A stretch of DNA of 64,000 nucleotides from the NCBI RefSeq assembly GCF_000331025.1, contig NC_020055.1, forward strand, positions 1,577,870 through 1,641,869, given 5' to 3'. Made by a program: the position numbers and the translations under genes. Under the pieces are notes generated by a model. That model saw only the letters and a list, made by a program, of their open reading frames with translations. It had not been told where the DNA came from and did no database searches. The stretch's first letter is position 1, and each line of letters starts with the position of its first letter. This DNA comes from Maridesulfovibrio hydrothermalis AM13 = DSM 14728 (GTDB lineage: Bacteria > Desulfobacterota > Desulfovibrionia > Desulfovibrionales > Desulfovibrionaceae). Below, piece by piece: positions 17,787-26,424 of the stretch.

Positions 17787-17830
17787 CAGTCTCCGGAGGG
17801 GCCGTTCTTAGGCCCGCCGGAGGCTGTTTT
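17787..17830. terminator. Bidirectional terminator between convergent genes
   Basis: A long interrupted stem (ACAGTCTCCGG paired with CCGGAGGCTGT, inner GGGCC / GGCCC) spans 17787-17825. It sits exactly between the stop of the regulator gene (17782) and the stop of the convergent TPR gene (17829). Confidence 0.8.
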
Positions 17831-18374
17831 ATGCAAGTTGCGATGTTTCTTCGATAATTTTCTCGATCATATTGGCTGCATCTTCAAAGGATGCTTCGGG
17901 ATCGGATTCAATCATGGCTATTTGCAGGTTGATTTCCCGTTGCAGGGTGATGTTTTCGGGATCAAAATATAGTTTCCAGACAGGCAGGGCTTTCTGTCCT
18001 GCTCCCGCCCGGCAGAGCAGCAGGCCGAGATAGAGGTAGGAAAAATTGTCTTTACCTAAGATTCGGATGGATCTTTCAAACTCCACTTTGGCCTGAATAT
18101 ATTTTCCGCTTTTATACAGGCAGTGGCCGAGGCGTTTGCGCGCTTCAGCATTCTGCGGTTCTGTTTTGATAAATTCTTTATATTTTTCAGCAGCTTCTTC
18201 GTAGCGTCCGTTTTCATATGCTACGTTCCCCTGCGCGAGAGTGTCGAGGTTTACTTCTTTGGCGGCAATTGGTTTTGCTGCGCTTTGTGGTTGTTCGCGG
18301 TCATCTTTTTTTCGAAATCCACCGAAGAGAAAACCTCTTCTGGATACTTTTTTCGGCTTTTTCCTGTCAGACAT
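17829..18374 (-). CDS. TPR-repeat protein, 181 aa
   Basis: A basic N-terminus (KKPKKVSRRGFLFGGFRKKDD) is followed by about two to three tetratricopeptide-like repeats between residues 48 and 140 (for example AYENGRYEEAAEKYKEFI and CLYKSGKYIQAKVEFERSI). The start at 18374 has GGAGGT five bases upstream, better than the in-frame codon at 18386. The SRRGFLFGG segment mimics a twin-arginine motif, but charged residues rather than a hydrophobic core follow, so export is unlikely. TPR proteins mediate protein contacts; the partner is unknown. It is a single gene ending at the shared terminator. Confidence 0.8.
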   Translation of the reverse strand: MSDRKKPKKVSRRGFLFGGFRKKDDREQPQSAAKPIAAKEVNLDTLAQGNVAYENGRYEEAAEKYKEFIKTEPQNAEARKRLGHCLYKSGKYIQAKVEFERSIRILGKDNFSYLYLGLLLCRAGAGQKALPVWKLYFDPENITLQREINLQIAMIESDPEASFEDAANMIEKIIEETSQLA

Positions 18375-18564
18375 GTTTACCTCCAAATTAAAAACTGCCG
18401 GACTGTAACGATAATTGACTTAATCGCCAAGTTCTATCTGAGGCTATGGACTTATGCAGCCCGCCATTATAAAAGCAGGATAATATGAGATAATATCTAC
18501 AAGGCCGCTAAAAGAGCAGGCCGAGGATACAATCTCTTAAAATGAATTTTGCTAAGGATCAATT

Positions 18565-19149
18565 ATGAAGAAAATATTGCTGCTGCTGGTTTTGTTATTC
18601 TCTTTGACGTCCTGTGCCAAGGTGGATCATTATAAAATTCCCTTTGACACCGGAGGCAGGGTTTACAAGGTGGCTCTTCTGCCCTGGAAAGTATCCCCCA
18701 TGAATTTTGATATGAAATACCGCTGGACTATGACGCAGTCTTTGCGGAGTGCCTGCAGAGAATCCGGCGCGTTTGACTATGCATGGTCGGCGTATCCGGT
18801 GAATGGCGGCAATGTACAGCTTCTCGAAGGTGTAAACGGCAGTGAATTGTGGCAGCGCGTGAAGTACGGCAAGTATGTACCTGTTGTTACTAAAGTACAG
18901 GAGGCTGCTTCAGGACTCGGGGCTGATATTGCTTTATTATATAATATCTCAGCGGATAATGCCGGTTCCAAGGGACCGGAATCCATGAATTACCGCGATG
19001 ATTATGTCCGGTTGTTTCTGGTGGATCTTAAAACCGGAGAGGTTTCAGTTGAGTTTGCCCGTACTGATTTTTTGCGCAAGAAAGCGTTTGCTGATGTTAA
19101 AAGAGTTACTTTACGATCTTTTAATAAGTGGCTTTCACTTGAAAAGTGA
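18565..19149 (+). CDS. Lipoprotein of unknown function, 194 aa
   Basis: A short signal peptide ends in the lipobox LTSC (Cys17), so the mature protein should be lipid-anchored on the outside of the inner membrane or at the outer membrane. The remaining 177 residues contain VYKVALLPWKV followed by an alternating alpha/beta pattern and SGLGADIALLYNIS, which resembles lipoproteins that share a periplasmic GNA1162/CsgG-like fold; that similarity is only a guess. It is followed after about 50 bases by another exported small protein and may be co-transcribed. Confidence 0.7.
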   Translation: MKKILLLLVLLFSLTSCAKVDHYKIPFDTGGRVYKVALLPWKVSPMNFDMKYRWTMTQSLRSACRESGAFDYAWSAYPVNGGNVQLLEGVNGSELWQRVKYGKYVPVVTKVQEAASGLGADIALLYNISADNAGSKGPESMNYRDDYVRLFLVDLKTGEVSVEFARTDFLRKKAFADVKRVTLRSFNKWLSLEK

Positions 19150-19201
19150 GGATTTGTTTGCTTAGTAAAAATGGAAATATTTGACAGTAAGGAGACCGTA
19201 A

Positions 19202-19690
19202 GTGATTAAAAGATTCGGCCTGAAAATGATGACTGTTGTTTGCCTTGTTACTCTGGCGGCCACTGCGGCTTTTGCCTCTGATATGGATATCCGCGGCTGG
19301 GAAAAGGGCAGTGAATACGACAGACTTTATGATAATACGGACCGTGAAGTCTTTAAAGGGACTCTTCTTGGCATCAAGGAGATCACTCCTCTTGACGGCA
19401 TGGCTAAAGGGATTGCTGTTTTAGTAAAAGATAAAGAGGACGGCGAGAAGGTTTTGGTGCATCTCGGGCCTAAGGATTTTGTTAAACCCCGCATTAAAGA
19501 TCTGCGATCCGGTGTTCGTGTCAAAGTGTATGGCGTGCTGGTCGAAATTGACGGAGAGTATGAATACATGGCTGCAAAGTTAAAAGCAGGTGAAGAACGC
19601 AAATATAAATTTCGTCTGACAAAAGACGGTACGCCGTTCTGGTCATTGTCCGCAGCAGACCTGAAACGTGAAGAAGCCGGTGTTGAGTAA
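19202..19690 (+). CDS. Exported protein, possible OB-like fold, 162 aa
   Basis: A GTG start follows AAGGAG. A signal peptide (to about residue 25, cleavage near AFASD) precedes a 137-residue mature domain. The segment VFKGTLLGIKEITPL...IAVLVKDKEDGEKVLVHLGP...GVRVKVYGVLVEIDG shows the strand pattern of small OB-fold periplasmic proteins of the BOF/YgiW type, but I could not match a family with confidence. Periplasmic location is likely. The lipoprotein gene upstream is 52 bases away. No cysteine or heme motif is present. Confidence 0.65.
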   Translation: MIKRFGLKMMTVVCLVTLAATAAFASDMDIRGWEKGSEYDRLYDNTDREVFKGTLLGIKEITPLDGMAKGIAVLVKDKEDGEKVLVHLGPKDFVKPRIKDLRSGVRVKVYGVLVEIDGEYEYMAAKLKAGEERKYKFRLTKDGTPFWSLSAADLKREEAGVE

Positions 19691-19741
19691 CTTTACCTTA
19701 AATCTACTGCCTCTTGCGGGTGGTTTTTCAAAAAGAGTCTT

Positions 19742-21892
19742 ATGAATCCTGATAATATTTTCCGTATCTCATCTGAGCTGAATCTTCCTGATGCCGGTGT
19801 AAAAGCAATTGTTTCTCTTCTTGATGAAGGGGCCACTATTCCGTTTATTTCCCGTTACCGTAAGGAGGCAACCGGAAGTCTTGATGAAGTTGCTGTTTCA
19901 GCGGTTAGCGATCTGCTCGTGAAATTAAATGAGCTTGATAAACGGCGCGATACAATTCTTAAGTCCATTGATGAACAGGGTAAGCTTGATGACGGCCTGA
20001 AGAAGCAGATCAACGCAGCCGGGACTATGCGCCAGCTGGAAGATTTATATCTGCCGTACAAGCCTAAACGCAAAACTAAAGGGCAGGCGGCAATTCAAAA
20101 AGGACTTGAGCCGCTGGCTTATAAGCTTTTTGCCCAGCAGTGTGACCCGATTAAGGAAGCTCAATCTTTTGTCTCGAAAGAGAAAGGGGTTGAAAGCGTT
20201 GATGATGCTCTTGCCGGAGCGCGCGATATCATTGCGGAGAAAATTGCTGAAAATACCGGAACTCGGCAGGCTGTCAGAGCTTTGTTTGAGCGTCGGGCTG
20301 TAATTGAATCCAAGGAGTCCAAAACTGCTCAGGCTGCTGAAAATAAGAGTAAGGCAGCTAAATTCAGGGACTGGTTCGACTGGCGTGAACCTGCAGGGCG
20401 TGCAGCCGGTCATCGCATTCTGGCTCTTTTGCGAGGCGAACGGGATAAATTTTTAAAGGTTTCTATCAGGCCTGACGAGTCTGAAGGGCTGGATGTTTTA
20501 CACCGTAAGCTTGTGCGTTCTGCCTCTGCTGCTTCAAAGCAGGTGGAGAAGGCTGCAACTGACAGTTATAAAAGGCTGCTTGCCCCGCAGATGGAAACTG
20601 AGCTTCGGGCAAGGCTGCTTGAAAAGGCCGAGACTGAGGCTATCAAGGTTTTTGCTTCTAACCTGCGGGAGATTTTGCTGGCTCCCCCTTTGGGGAGTAT
20701 GCGTATCCTTGCTCTTGACCCGGGGTTCAGAACCGGGGCTAAGCTGGTTTGTCTGGATGCGCAGGGTGCTCTTTTGCATAATGATACCATTTATCCGGTT
20801 ACTTCCGAAGGCCGGAAAAAGGAGGCCGCAGCCAAGGTTGTCGAACTTGTTGAAAAGTATAACATTGAAGCTGTTGCCATTGGTAACGGAACTGCCGGGC
20901 GTGAGACGGAACAGTTTGTAAAAGAGCTGGGACTTGATGAATCTATTGCTGTGATAATGGTCAACGAGTCCGGTGCATCTGTCTATTCAGCCTCAGAAAT
21001 CGCACGTGATGAATTTCCTGATCACGATATTACCGTGCGCGGGGCGGTTTCTATAGGGCGCAGACTCATGGACCCTTTGGCTGAACTGGTAAAGATTGAT
21101 CCTAAATCCATCGGGGTCGGGCAGTATCAGCATGATGTTGATCAGAAGGCACTGGCGGAAGGGCTTGATAGGGTTGTGGAGTCCTGCGTTAACATGGTGG
21201 GGGTTGAGCTTAATACGGCCAGTGCGCGCCTTTTGCAGTCGGTTTCCGGTCTGGGGCCTGTGCTTGCTGCCAATGTGATTAAATTCCGGGATGAGAACGG
21301 CCCTTTTGCTTCGCGCAAAGCATTGCTTAAGGTTCCCCGTCTTGGCCCCAAGGCTTTTGAACAGTGTGCAGGATTTTTGCGGATTCGAAGTGCAAAGAAT
21401 CCTCTGGATGCCACAGCTGTTCATCCTGAAAGATACAAGACCGTTGAGCAGATGGCTGAAAGTCTTGGTGCAAAAGTTGCCGACCTTATTAATTCTGCTG
21501 AACTGCGACGGAAAATTAAACTTGAAGATTACATTTCCGATGATCTGGGTCTGCCCACTCTTGAAGACATTATGAAGGAGCTGGAAAAGCCGGGCCGTGA
21601 TCCGCGCAGGCAGTTTGAAGCTGTGAGCTTTGATGATTCTGTTAAAGAGGTAGCGGATCTGCGTGACGGTATGGTGCTTAATGGTGTGGTTACAAATGTA
21701 ACTGCATTCGGTGCTTTTGTTGATGTGGGAGTGCATCAGGACGGACTTGTTCATATCAGCAGGCTTGCGGATCAGTTTGTAAAAAATCCCGCCGAAGTTG
21801 TTCATCCCGGTCTGGCTGTGAAGGTCAAGGTGCTGGAAGTTGATCTGGAGCGTAAGCGTATATCTCTTTCTATGCGCGAATCTGATATGTAA
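19742..21892 (+). CDS. tex: Tex-family RNA-binding transcription accessory protein, 716 aa
   Basis: Large cytoplasmic nucleic-acid-binding protein. In order: helical N-terminal region with IPFISRYRKEATGSLDEV near residue 35; a YqgF/RuvC-like domain near 320-450 (ILALDPGFRTGAKLVCLD); helix-hairpin-helix repeats near 490-560; and a C-terminal S1 domain at about 640-712 (GVVTNVTAFGAFVDVGV). This is the complete Tex layout, related to eukaryotic Spt6. Tex proteins bind RNA and associate with transcription; the catalytic acidic residues of RuvC are usually not conserved. The gene stands alone. Confidence 0.95.
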   Translation: MNPDNIFRISSELNLPDAGVKAIVSLLDEGATIPFISRYRKEATGSLDEVAVSAVSDLLVKLNELDKRRDTILKSIDEQGKLDDGLKKQINAAGTMRQLEDLYLPYKPKRKTKGQAAIQKGLEPLAYKLFAQQCDPIKEAQSFVSKEKGVESVDDALAGARDIIAEKIAENTGTRQAVRALFERRAVIESKESKTAQAAENKSKAAKFRDWFDWREPAGRAAGHRILALLRGERDKFLKVSIRPDESEGLDVLHRKLVRSASAASKQVEKAATDSYKRLLAPQMETELRARLLEKAETEAIKVFASNLREILLAPPLGSMRILALDPGFRTGAKLVCLDAQGALLHNDTIYPVTSEGRKKEAAAKVVELVEKYNIEAVAIGNGTAGRETEQFVKELGLDESIAVIMVNESGASVYSASEIARDEFPDHDITVRGAVSIGRRLMDPLAELVKIDPKSIGVGQYQHDVDQKALAEGLDRVVESCVNMVGVELNTASARLLQSVSGLGPVLAANVIKFRDENGPFASRKALLKVPRLGPKAFEQCAGFLRIRSAKNPLDATAVHPERYKTVEQMAESLGAKVADLINSAELRRKIKLEDYISDDLGLPTLEDIMKELEKPGRDPRRQFEAVSFDDSVKEVADLRDGMVLNGVVTNVTAFGAFVDVGVHQDGLVHISRLADQFVKNPAEVVHPGLAVKVKVLEVDLERKRISLSMRESDM

Positions 21893-22019
21893 ACAGTTTT
21901 TTTCTAATATTATGGACCGTTATTCCCGGGCGTGCTATATAAGAATAATTCATTTTGAATAATTATTTTCCATTAGAGTTTGCATTTGATTGTATAACAC
22001 TTCAGCCCGGGGAGCTAAT

Positions 22020-22415
22020 GTGAAATTTCTTATTGCTGAAGGAGATTTGTGCCAGCGTGAAGTGATTGAAAAAACTGTTGAAAATTTCGGGGAATGCTGC
22101 GTGGCTGAAACAGGTGCTCAGGTAGTGGATGCTTTTGTGGATTCTCTTAAAAGCAATGACGTTTTTGATGCTGTTTTTATGAGTGCCAATATGCCCGGCA
22201 TGGATGGTCAGTGCATTTTGCGAAAAATAAGAGAAATTGAAAAGGATGAAGGACTGGGCTTCAGTCAGGAAACTCCGGTGATTATTACCGAGGTCTTAAG
22301 TGAAGAGCAGGCCCTTGAAGCTTATTTGAGGGGCAACTTTACCTCTTATATAATCAAGCCCCTTACAACAGATAAAATAATAGCGGAGATGACTATGCTG
22401 GGGCTTATTGTTTAA
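22020..22415 (+). CDS. Receiver-like protein lacking the phosphoacceptor Asp, 131 aa
   Basis: A single-domain CheY-like protein. The GTG at 22020 follows GGGGAG; a longer frame from 21990 is less likely. The order of elements is normal: acidic entry strand FLIAEGD, then DAVFMSANMPGMDG, then IITEVLS and IIKPLT with the conserved Lys. In the third strand the position that normally holds the phosphorylated Asp is Ser55, and only part of the acidic pocket is kept. It is therefore probably an atypical receiver that signals by binding rather than phosphorylation. No kinase gene is adjacent. The following gene is convergent. Confidence 0.8.
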   Translation: MKFLIAEGDLCQREVIEKTVENFGECCVAETGAQVVDAFVDSLKSNDVFDAVFMSANMPGMDGQCILRKIREIEKDEGLGFSQETPVIITEVLSEEQALEAYLRGNFTSYIIKPLTTDKIIAEMTMLGLIV

Positions 22416-22432
22416 TGACGGGATTGTAATGT

Positions 22433-22810
22433 TTACAATCCCGGCAACATAAGGTGGCTTTTCTCCAGCTGCCTTTTTTTACGTCTTTGGATTGTCTTTG
22501 GATGAACTCCGAATCTGAATCTGCGCAGAACACATTCTTTTTCCTGACAGGCTCGGATTGCCTGACGATCACCAACAGTGCAGGCAAGGCAGTGCCTGCG
22601 CACAGCGCGGATACAGGTGCGCTGTGATTCTTCGGTTGCCGGTCCTCTCAGCTCATAAAGAGAGCAGTCGCTGTCCTCACATTCTCTGACAAGCTGAGAA
22701 CTTCCACCCATACACCACAGGCAATATGCCCTGATGGACTGGTGGGGATTTCTTTTCCGTTCAATCAAAATTATTCTCCGTTCATGGCGGCGTGTATTAA
22801 TTGTCTGCAT
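22433..22810 (-). CDS. Cys-rich protein with duplicated zinc-finger-like motif, 125 aa
   Basis: Two copies of the same motif are evident. Copy 1 (about residues 27-55) reads RAYCLWCMGGSS..VRECEDSDCSLYELR; copy 2 (about 68-97) reads RRHCLACTVGDR..IRACQEKECVLRRFRFG. Each holds four Cys spaced CxxC-x(9-11)-CxxxxC and should bind a metal, probably zinc. The same signature, usually once and followed by PYRFGKNP-like sequence, occurs in short proteins of phages and deltaproteobacteria. The rest of the chain is strongly basic, which suggests nucleic-acid binding. Function unknown. It is convergent with the receiver-like gene, 17 bases apart. Confidence 0.7.
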   Translation of the reverse strand: MQTINTRRHERRIILIERKRNPHQSIRAYCLWCMGGSSQLVRECEDSDCSLYELRGPATEESQRTCIRAVRRHCLACTVGDRQAIRACQEKECVLRRFRFGVHPKTIQRRKKRQLEKSHLMLPGL

Positions 22811-22933
22811 TCATAGGTGTAGCGATAGTGGCAGATGCCGCGAAAGCTCATCTTTACGTAAATAAACTGGAAAAATAAAGGGCGGATAAGCTCTTGTTAT
22901 GATTTTCTTATATCATCCTGAATTTTATGTTTA

Positions 22934-22967
22934 AAAAGTGAAAGCGCGCCTGTTTAAGCGCGCTTTT
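22934..22967 (-). terminator. Terminator of the 3D-domain lipoprotein gene
   Basis: A nine-base stem AAAGCGCGC / GCGCGCTTT (22941-22966) with an eight-base loop is followed on the minus strand by a T-rich tail. It lies 30 bases beyond the stop at 22997. Confidence 0.7.
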
Positions 22968-22996
22968 ACAATAAATTTTCAGTATAATGGTTGAAG

Positions 22997-23395
22997 CTAT
23001 TTTTTTGCCTGTTTTTCAAAAGTGATGGTTACTTCCCGTTTACCCCAGTCTTTTGCTGCTTTTGTATCAAGGCCCATGTAGATATCTATTTTTTCGGTCC
23101 AGCGTTTATTCATCTTATCTTTGACGATATATTCACCGGGAAGCCCTTCGATTTTAACTCTGGTGTTGTGAGTCAGCCCTTTTTTGATAAGGTCTCTTGA
23201 AACAGCAATAACTTTCGTGCCGGGTTTAAGCGTGTCGCCCCATGCTCCGAGGAACGGGGTGGCCGAGGTCTGCTCCACGTGGGAGGTGTAGGCGGAGGCG
23301 TGTACTTTCATGGTGACGGTGTTGTCTTCGCCCTGACAACCTGAAATTAGAAAAAGAGTAGCAATAATCAGTAACAGACTACTAAATCTACGCAT
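22997..23395 (-). CDS. 3D-domain lipoprotein, 132 aa
   Basis: A signal peptide ends in the lipobox LISGC (Cys20). The mature part is a short double-psi beta-barrel of the 3D (Asp-Asp-Asp) type: VIAVSRDLIKKGL, then VKIEGLPGEYIVKDKMNKRW with the first Asp, then EKIDIYMG with the second and a WGKREVTI end. This domain is found in MltA and in small secreted murein-associated proteins. A role in peptidoglycan remodelling in the envelope is likely, but catalytic activity is not shown by sequence. It lies 29 bases downstream of the ECF ATPase gene on the same strand. Confidence 0.8.
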   Translation of the reverse strand: MRRFSSLLLIIATLFLISGCQGEDNTVTMKVHASAYTSHVEQTSATPFLGAWGDTLKPGTKVIAVSRDLIKKGLTHNTRVKIEGLPGEYIVKDKMNKRWTEKIDIYMGLDTKAAKDWGKREVTITFEKQAKK

Positions 23396-23424
23396 GGAAA
23401 TTCTCCCCCTGTCAGATTAAAGTA

Positions 23425-24126
23425 CTAAACTTTGCACTGGGTATAATCATGTTTATCAGCAAAGTTGGATGCTTCTTTATAGACCGAATTGTTCCGGCAT
23501 GAATATTCAACTCCGGTTACCTGTTTTAAAAAATCAAGATCGTGGGAGACAACAAGCATGGCAACATCCAGCGAATTAAGAATTTCTATCAATCGTTCTC
23601 TCATGGCGGGATCAAGGTCATTGGTTGGCTCATCAAGTACCAAAGCTTCCGGCTGCATTGCTAAAACCGTCGCCAGTGAAACAAGCTTTTTTTCACCACC
23701 GGATAAACGGTAGGCCACCCTCTCTTCATACCCCGAAAGTCCAAGCATGCAAAGGGTATATCTGGCAATTTCTTTCGCCTCTTCAGGAGTCCGGCCTAGA
23801 TTCAGCGGCCCGAAAGCTACGTCTTCAATGACCGTGGGGCAGAAAAGTTGATCATCGGCCTGCTGGAAAAGAAGTCCAACGCCCTTGCGCAGTTTCTGAA
23901 AATCCTTTTCACTTTTCATTTCACACCCTTTATACAGAATTTTCCCGGAAGCAGGGCGCAAAAGTCCCATAATAATATGCAGCATGGTGGTTTTGCCACT
24001 GCCGTTGTGTCCGGTCAGGGCTATTTTGTCACCACAGTTCAGCTCAAAATTAACATCTTTGAGGACTTCATTACCGCCGGGGTAGACAAAATTAATATCA
24101 TGCAGAGAAAATATAAGTGAACTCAC
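23425..24126 (-). CDS. Energy-coupling factor ABC ATPase, 233 aa
   Basis: Cytoplasmic ATPase of a CbiO/EcfA type importer. Walker A is GHNGSGKTT near residue 38; the Q-loop is LLFQQADDQLF near 88; the signature is RLSGGEKKLVSLA near 140; Walker B with the catalytic Glu is ALVLDEPTNDLDP; and the switch His is in VVSHDLDFL. The QADDQLF stretch is typical of cobalt/nickel and vitamin ECF ATPases. Its start overlaps the EcfT gene stop by four bases. A substrate-binding S component (such as CbiM or BioY) is not encoded nearby, so it may share one from elsewhere. Confidence 0.88.
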   Translation of the reverse strand: MSSLIFSLHDINFVYPGGNEVLKDVNFELNCGDKIALTGHNGSGKTTMLHIIMGLLRPASGKILYKGCEMKSEKDFQKLRKGVGLLFQQADDQLFCPTVIEDVAFGPLNLGRTPEEAKEIARYTLCMLGLSGYEERVAYRLSGGEKKLVSLATVLAMQPEALVLDEPTNDLDPAMRERLIEILNSLDVAMLVVSHDLDFLKQVTGVEYSCRNNSVYKEASNFADKHDYTQCKV

Positions 24127-24896
24127 CGGAAAACCTCAATTTTATATAACTCTAAAAAAATGAAAGCTGAGGCACAAACGAGACTGAGTGCCATAATAAG
24201 CCGGTCTTTACCCTGTATCTGAAAAGTGTTCAGTGTATGGAAAGTCCCTGTAAATCCGCGGCAGAGCATTGCCTGCCAGATCCTTTGTGCTCTATCCAGA
24301 CTGCGTATCAGCAGCATTCCCATGAGCCATGCATAAGTGCGGTATGTATGCATATCAGTGCGTGGTATAAAGCCTCGCATGGTTGCGGCGCGGTTCATTT
24401 TGGAAAATTCGGCTCCCATAACATGCACATACCGCCATGTGAAAAGGAACAGTCTGCAAAGTTTGTCCGGAAGTCTCAGCGTTTGCATTCCGGCTCCCAC
24501 GAGCTGGGCGGGCATGGTTGAGATAAGAGCCGTTACCGCCAGAACTACCCCGTTTGATTTTAGGGTGATTATGGCTGAGTAAATGATGCCTTCGAGAGTT
24601 GCAGTGAACGGGCCGATTGAAAAAACAGGTTCACCGACGTGAGAGAAAGGTAAAAAAGCCCACAGGAACAGTATGAAAAAATTTATAAAAAGAAGTCTTT
24701 TAAGGAGTTTAAAGAAAGGAAGTCTTGCCGTTGCAGCAAACAATATCCCGGTGATAAGCACAGCACATGCCGCAGGGAGGGTGGTAACCAAGGCTCCGGC
24801 AAGTGATAATAAAAAGGCACATCCGACCCGTACTCCGGGATGTGATGTATGTATAATTGAACTGCCTGAAACAAATGGCTCGGTTATTTGCTGCAA
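24123..24896 (-). CDS. ECF transporter transmembrane protein (EcfT/CbiQ-like), 257 aa
   Basis: Integral membrane subunit with about five hydrophobic spans. The two cytoplasmic coupling-helix Arg-Gly motifs are seen as AATMRGF near residue 172 and AMLCRGF near 215, which contact the ATPases. It is the first gene of the EcfT-EcfA pair; the ATPase follows with a four-base overlap. No cobalamin, thiamine or other riboswitch was recognised in the upstream 130 bases, so the substrate (metal or vitamin) stays open. Confidence 0.85.
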   Translation of the reverse strand: MQQITEPFVSGSSIIHTSHPGVRVGCAFLLSLAGALVTTLPAACAVLITGILFAATARLPFFKLLKRLLFINFFILFLWAFLPFSHVGEPVFSIGPFTATLEGIIYSAIITLKSNGVVLAVTALISTMPAQLVGAGMQTLRLPDKLCRLFLFTWRYVHVMGAEFSKMNRAATMRGFIPRTDMHTYRTYAWLMGMLLIRSLDRAQRIWQAMLCRGFTGTFHTLNTFQIQGKDRLIMALSLVCASAFIFLELYKIEVFR

Positions 24897-25025
24897 AAAA
24901 ATTTCTCCTGATTTCGCCTACGGTGAGTAACACGCATCAAAAATCCATGCAATCCGAATCCCGTTCTTGAGTTAGAGGTGCAATGCAGTTATACACGGAA
25001 TCTGAAATTGAAATAAACCAACGTA

Positions 25026-25772
25026 GTGAAAGAGTTCTTTGTAAGCCCTACTTTGGATTTTAAAATAAATCAGCATCCGGAAGTACTTAAAATGACAAAA
25101 AATACTGAACTGAAAAAAATCGTTGAAGAAGTTGGTAAAGATAAAATCTGGCGGCCGTTGTTCGATTTTGAGAACAATGCTTTAGCCTGCGGCGTAGGGC
25201 ATGATATAGACGGAATCGATCCTGAATTTTCCGGGCTTGATTTCACTGGCAAAACTGTTTGCGATTTAGGGTGCAATCTGGGCCATTTTACCTTTCATGC
25301 CCATAAAGGCTGCGCAAAAGAAGTGGTCGGCTACGACATGGAGCCTAAAGTCATTGCCGGAGCAAAGAAGCTGGCAGCACTTTATAATATTGAAGGGGTT
25401 GATTTTAAAGTCTGCAACTTTGCATACGAAGAGCCGGAGCGCACTTTTGATATGGGGATGCTTATCGATATTCTGGGCAAGGTAAATATTGCCAAAGGGC
25501 ATCTGATCCCGATTTTAAAAGGGCTTGAAAAGAGATCAAAGTCTGAAATGCTTATCACTTTCCGTCCTGTTTATCTGGTGGAAAGGCATTTGAAGATGAG
25601 CGAAGATGATTTTTTAAAGCTTTATCCGCAGGCTAAAATAGAAAACGGTTTTTTTAGTCTGCTCGATTTTGCCAAGGATCTTTTTGCTGAAAACTGGGAT
25701 ATGACCTATCTTTCCAAAGAATTGCCCGATGACGAGCAGTACAAGCGTACAATGTTTTTTATCCGTAAATAA
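25026..25772 (+). CDS. SAM-dependent methyltransferase, 248 aa
   Basis: A class I methyltransferase fold with the glycine-rich motif I VCDLGCNLGHFTF near residue 80, an acidic residue ending strand 2 in VVGYDMEP near 102, and motif IV FDMGMLIDILG near 140. The overall layout resembles small-molecule or tRNA-wobble (CmoB-like) methyltransferases, but no specific target motif is visible. The start is uncertain: a GTG at 25026 has no clear ribosome-binding site, and an ATG at 25092 also has only a weak one. Upstream is the divergent EcfT gene; downstream a hypothetical gene on the same strand. Confidence 0.78.
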   Translation: MKEFFVSPTLDFKINQHPEVLKMTKNTELKKIVEEVGKDKIWRPLFDFENNALACGVGHDIDGIDPEFSGLDFTGKTVCDLGCNLGHFTFHAHKGCAKEVVGYDMEPKVIAGAKKLAALYNIEGVDFKVCNFAYEEPERTFDMGMLIDILGKVNIAKGHLIPILKGLEKRSKSEMLITFRPVYLVERHLKMSEDDFLKLYPQAKIENGFFSLLDFAKDLFAENWDMTYLSKELPDDEQYKRTMFFIRK

Positions 25773-25850
25773 TTCCTATGGATGCCGGCCTTGCCGGAGC
25801 ACGGTTAAATGGTTAAAGCCGTTCTGTAGCAATGCGCATAAGGAGCAGGT

Positions 25851-26372
25851 ATGAAAAAAGAGATAGATTTTATAGATATAGAGTTCAAAGTCAACGAGCA
25901 GGATAAAAGAAGCGCTTACGTGCCGGGGATGGCCAAGGACATGGTTATCGGAGGGCGCGATTCCGGTAATGTATTCATTTTTTCTCTTAACGATGATCTG
26001 CGAAAATCTATCGCAGGTAAAGTCGCCGAAAAACTGGGGCGTGAGCTGGTCATCATCCGCCGTAAAGACGGTAATCCAATGGTTGAAAAAGTTGCAGCCG
26101 GAAATAATCAAATTGTCAGTATGCCGCGCGGGGCCGCAAAATCTGCCAAAAATCGCAGCCTGCTTAAAGCAAACGGCAAAATCGTCTGCATCATGAGCGA
26201 TTTTATGACTATGCTTAACGCCACCGATGGATCTGAAGATGCCCGTGAACAAATTTCACTGATGCTTAATCGTTTTGAACCGAGTTTTATGGAAGCCGCG
26301 CATCACATAGTTCGCTCCGACCAGAGTGAAGAGGAGATATTACAGGATACTCTGGATAAAATAGCTATTTAG
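25851..26372 (+). CDS. Hypothetical protein, 173 aa
   Basis: The ATG at 25851 follows AAGGAG at a good distance. The protein is soluble with no signal peptide. The first half has mixed charge and strands (DMVIGGRDSGNVFIFSL); the middle contains ELVIIRRKDG and a short basic stretch MPRGAAKSAKNRS; the end is helical and acidic. No family recognised, no catalytic motif seen. The neighbouring methyltransferase gene is 78 bases upstream, and the gene downstream is convergent, so it may be the last gene of a two-gene unit. Confidence 0.65.
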   Translation: MKKEIDFIDIEFKVNEQDKRSAYVPGMAKDMVIGGRDSGNVFIFSLNDDLRKSIAGKVAEKLGRELVIIRRKDGNPMVEKVAAGNNQIVSMPRGAAKSAKNRSLLKANGKIVCIMSDFMTMLNATDGSEDAREQISLMLNRFEPSFMEAAHHIVRSDQSEEEILQDTLDKIAI

Positions 26373-26424
26373 TAATACTTCCGGCGACCTTGCAAGGGCT
26401 GCTACTCTTTCTTGGTACAGAGGA

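Noticed and set aside
18312..18345. Twin-arginine-like SRRGFLFGG motif in the TPR protein
   Set aside because: The following residues are charged (FRKKDDRE) with no hydrophobic core, so it is not a Tat signal.
20993..21805. Long minus-strand frame inside tex
   Set aside because: Antisense shadow of a strongly conserved coding region; no ribosome-binding site or family match.
24897..25025. Possible cobalamin or other riboswitch upstream of the EcfT gene
   Set aside because: The region is short and shows none of the known conserved boxes.
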